DNA of 64,000 nt, taken from Baylisascaris procyonis (taxonomy: Eukaryota; Nematoda; Chromadorea; Rhabditida; Ascarididae). Positions within the stretch are counted from its first letter, which is position 1. Every line of letters starts with the position of its first letter. The DNA lies in contig JAZARR010000236.1 in NCBI GenBank assembly GCA_037389465.1, forward strand, positions 744,001 to 808,000, given 5' to 3'. The position numbers and the translations under genes were made by a program. The notes beneath the pieces were generated by a model. That model worked only from the letters and a program-made list of their open reading frames with translations. It was not told where the DNA came from and did not search any database. This document shows, piece by piece, positions 60,610 through 64,000 of the stretch.

Positions 60610-63334
60610 ACGCATTTACGATGCACTTATCATCTCGATAGTGGATTTGATATCTTTAAAAGTTGTAAATGTAATTCACTCTTGAATGCTATAATAAACA
60701 CTCAATAAATACTGCATTAATTTAACTTAACACATAAGATATGCACCATTGTTTTGTTTCATTTTCGAAAATAACGTTCCTTTTTTTTGCTTTAGTTTTA
60801 TTCTGTTTTTATAAACTGCTTTAATGATAAAAAGGCAACAATTCTTATTGTTTATTGTGTTATAGTGCTGCCATGAAACGTCTTTAGGTATTCTTATCAT
60901 ATACCGTACAACCTTGAGTATAAGCCCATTGGCTTATTGCGCTTCGAATGGGACTTTAATATATGAGCCTTTTAACTGTGTATTAGCACTAGTAAGTTGT
61001 CATTTAAAAATCATTCATCGAGATTCTCAATAACTATATTGCACCTATAAGGTGATAAGCTATTTATTATTGTACTCTTCTTTCCACAATATTTCATTTC
61101 GTACACTTTATAGTTATATTTTTTTATGCTCTTTATATTTCCGATGACATTATTTTATATTTTTCTTACTCTACTTTGCATCTGCATATATCATATATTA
61201 TTTTTTAAATTTTTTTTTGTATTTCTATGCACCCGTTTTAATTATCTCCTTTGTAATTTAAAAGAAGAATTCATTAAGCACTAGAAAAAGGTTCTTTTGC
61301 AAAAAGAAATCAAGGGATTCTATATGATGAATACCGGGCTTCAATTTGATGGCCTACTGTAAACAGTTTCTATTGCTATGCTTAGCAGTGAATTGGTGTT
61401 CCTACCACTTATGTAAATATTTGCTAAAGAAAGTTTGTTCTCAATAAAAAATAAGACGATGAGTGGTACTTACGAATAGAATCGCTAATTCTTGTCGTTT
61501 GTGTGCTTTAAGGTCGATTGTTTAGAGGATAGAAACAACTAAACACTCTTTTAGGTTGCCGACTTTCCATTGAATTCATGAGACAAATATTTCTTAGATG
61601 ATTTTCTCAGTTATTGAAGTGTTAGATCCCCCACTCCACCCCCACCCCCACCCCCAACCCCTCCACACCCCCATCCCCAACCCCACCCCCCACCCCCCTT
61701 CCTCCTTCATATTATTGTCGTTTTTGCTGAGAGATCTATTTCGGGGCTTTGTTCTGGTTAGCAAAAGCGATGAATTTTTCGAAATTTCCTATCTCTATTT
61801 CTAAAAAACTTGTTCAAATTAAAAAAAAAAATTTTTTTTTGAACCGGAAATTGAATTTTTTCTCGTAAATGGCTTTGGCAAATGAATAGCGATAAAAGTC
61901 ATATGAATACTTATCGCATAGATACTCTCTTATATTCTATTCATTAAAATAGTTTATAGCTTGTTGTTTATATTCAACATTAGTGGGGATTGGAGATGTT
62001 TAAGTCGCCAACTAAGGTTTATATGAAAGAGCGAAATAATGAAGCCAGCCGGTTGCCATTATGTTGCCAATGGTTTCATTTTTTTATTTCAAATCCTTCT
62101 GCACCTTTCTAGCAATAATAGGATATGTTAAATGTCTATGATTTATAAGTGTAATTATTAAAATGCTTTTACGATACGGATTTCCTCAAGTCATTTGATG
62201 AATATTTAAAATCGATTTAAAGGCATATTTCGAGTTTGTTTTATATCGATGAGATACCTTTAATTAGATAATCAGTAATATACAGGTGATATTGAGCTTC
62301 GATTCTTTGTTTCCATGGATGCGATTCACGTGACTATTTCTATAGAAGATGCTTATCACTTCTCAGCTTTCCATTCATCTATTCGATTTTCGAAATGAGT
62401 GAATTTTTTTTAAGGGAAAATTTATTGATGGAATTATAAGTTGCGAAATGTCATGTTTTATTTCGTATTTCTTTTATTAATTGGCATTTGTAAAGATCAG
62501 CTGTGCTTTATTCAACAACCGCTTATGACAATCTATAATGAGCATATTGTATACTGTAGAAGTTCTATATACTGTATATCTTTTGATTTCTTTTCTTGAA
62601 AAAGAAAATTTAATAATCACAATTTTTTTCTCATAATTCCTTAGTGTTGGTAGGTCGAAAGCCTCATCTATGATAATATTATGGACTTTGATTTTTATCA
62701 AATTTTTCTTTTTTTTTAAGTTGAAATCTGTATTCGTGGATAAGCGTCAAATGAAGGGTCTCTTTAATTATAGGTAATAATTAAATTATTTTTACACGTG
62801 AAAACTAGAATGGATTAGTTTTGCATTGAAATATATTCATAGGAAGTAAGGCACTTAGTTGTAATAAATATAGGAGCATCCTTCAATATGTTTTTGTGCT
62901 TTTTTTTTGCAAAAAAAAATTATTTTTATGAGACAGATTTGTATTAGTTTCTGTCATATTTGTGTCGATTTTAATAGAGGAGGAATAGGGAAGGGGAAGG
63001 AGGGTGAAGCAAAGTGCACAAATTTAGATGAAGTAGGTTTATGCCAATTGAATGCGATAATTTGAATATGCAAATATCGGCTATTTTAGCTTTTATTGGT
63101 AAAATATTCAGAAATGCCATATTTACATAAATACGCATATAAATAGCTTTTCGAATAATGCGATATTTTCAATACATTCATTAACTTTTCATTTAGTTTT
63201 TCTCATTGTTGCATCTATTTATTATGCTATACAAATATCATTTACTTAAAAGTTTTGAAATTTGCATATTATTCAAAATTTTGCATATCAAATTTCGATT
63301 CTTATCGTGTTTTACATTACTTATTGCAAAGATT
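60610..63334. other. non-coding stretch
   Basis: T-rich plus strand; a C-rich (CCCCCA) tract lies at 61629-61697. No gene recognised. Confidence 0.45.
61629..61697. repeat. C-rich tract, (CCCCCA)n-like
   Basis: Runs of four to six C separated by A or T; the G-rich complement may fold as a G-quadruplex. Confidence 0.85.
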
Positions 63335-63361
63335 AAATGCTCTTATTTCTGTGATGACTTA
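63335..63361 (+). repeat. 27-bp donor copy of a duplicated segment
   Basis: AAATGCTCTTATTTCTGTGA then TGACTTA; an identical copy lies inside the (TA)n at 63590-63616. Confidence 0.9.
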
Positions 63362-63486
63362 TTAGCGTTCCTGTTAAATGTCTATCTCAGAGTCAATAAG
63401 GAACTCTATCAGAATTTGCTCTCTAATAGAAGTTTTTTTTGATCTATGAAGATAAAATTATTTCTCAAATACATGCACGTAAAGTG

Positions 63487-63616
<130 letters not shown>

Positions 63617-63649
<33 letters not shown>
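63617..63649. repeat. (TA)n microsatellite
   Basis: About 16 TA units, right part of the interrupted array. Confidence 0.95.
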
Positions 63650-63653
<4 letters not shown>

Positions 63654-64000
63654 ACATTTACGCAGCGTATATATGAAGTGCTGAAGAACTTATCGTTGTT
63701 TTTGTTTTGTTTTTTTTTTTAAGTTGTAACCATTTGAAAGACATATTTCGTGATAGACACTCATTAATGTCGGTCGTTCCATCGTTATTTGTTTGTCGTT
63801 GTGTGTAAAGTTTTGTTCGAATGAGCTGTTCGCTCAAAATTATTTCGCGCTTTTGGCCATTTGCGCAGATAACAATTCGTTGTATCGCTTTTTTTATTTA
63901 AAAAAAAGAATTTCCTCAAACTTTGGGCATAACTATTCGCTATTTAATTAATTCATCATTTTAAAGAATAATTGTTTTTTTTTTCGAAATTTCCTGTACA
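63650..64000. other. non-coding stretch to window end
   Basis: AT-rich, T runs, no gene recognised. Confidence 0.45.

Overview
The window is AT-rich animal nuclear DNA. It has long introns, many (TA)n microsatellites, frequent G or C homopolymers, tandem minisatellites and one non-LTR retrotransposon. A nematode is the best fit. Intron acceptors are mostly TTTCAG, TTTTAG or TTGCAG, and the two best gene models each have an acceptor-like site exactly 9 nt before the start ATG, as expected for spliced-leader trans-splicing. This is inference; no spliced-leader gene was seen.

Left (1-15 kb): a 5'-truncated LINE with an intact reverse transcriptase frame lies at 3.27-5.65 kb, between (TA)n tracts. 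A five-exon plus-strand gene at 9.28-11.64 kb is predicted to encode a secreted basic preproprotein of about 160 residues, with an amidation-type Gly-Arg-Arg-Arg-Arg site near its C-terminus. I do not recognise its family.

Centre (15.4-28.7 kb): the one secure gene is glutamine:fructose-6-phosphate aminotransferase (GFAT), on the minus strand. Seventeen coding exons join in frame to a complete 704-residue enzyme, with the N-terminal Cys nucleophile, both SIS domains and the terminal AKSVTVE motif. It makes glucosamine-6-phosphate, the first committed step towards UDP-GlcNAc.

Right (29-64 kb): mostly non-coding by my reading. It holds minisatellites, including a roughly 30-copy array whose units often carry the palindrome TGACGTCA, an adjacent polypyrimidine and alternating purine-pyrimidine block at 38.7-39.2 kb, and a few candidate exons of unknown genes (46.5 kb plus; 54.7-55.0 and 58.9 kb minus). 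Base composition changes from A/C-rich to T/G-rich on the plus strand at about 35 kb, which may mark divergent transcription. Exon coordinates were read by hand from splice signals and phase; GFAT is also supported by family homology, the others are not.
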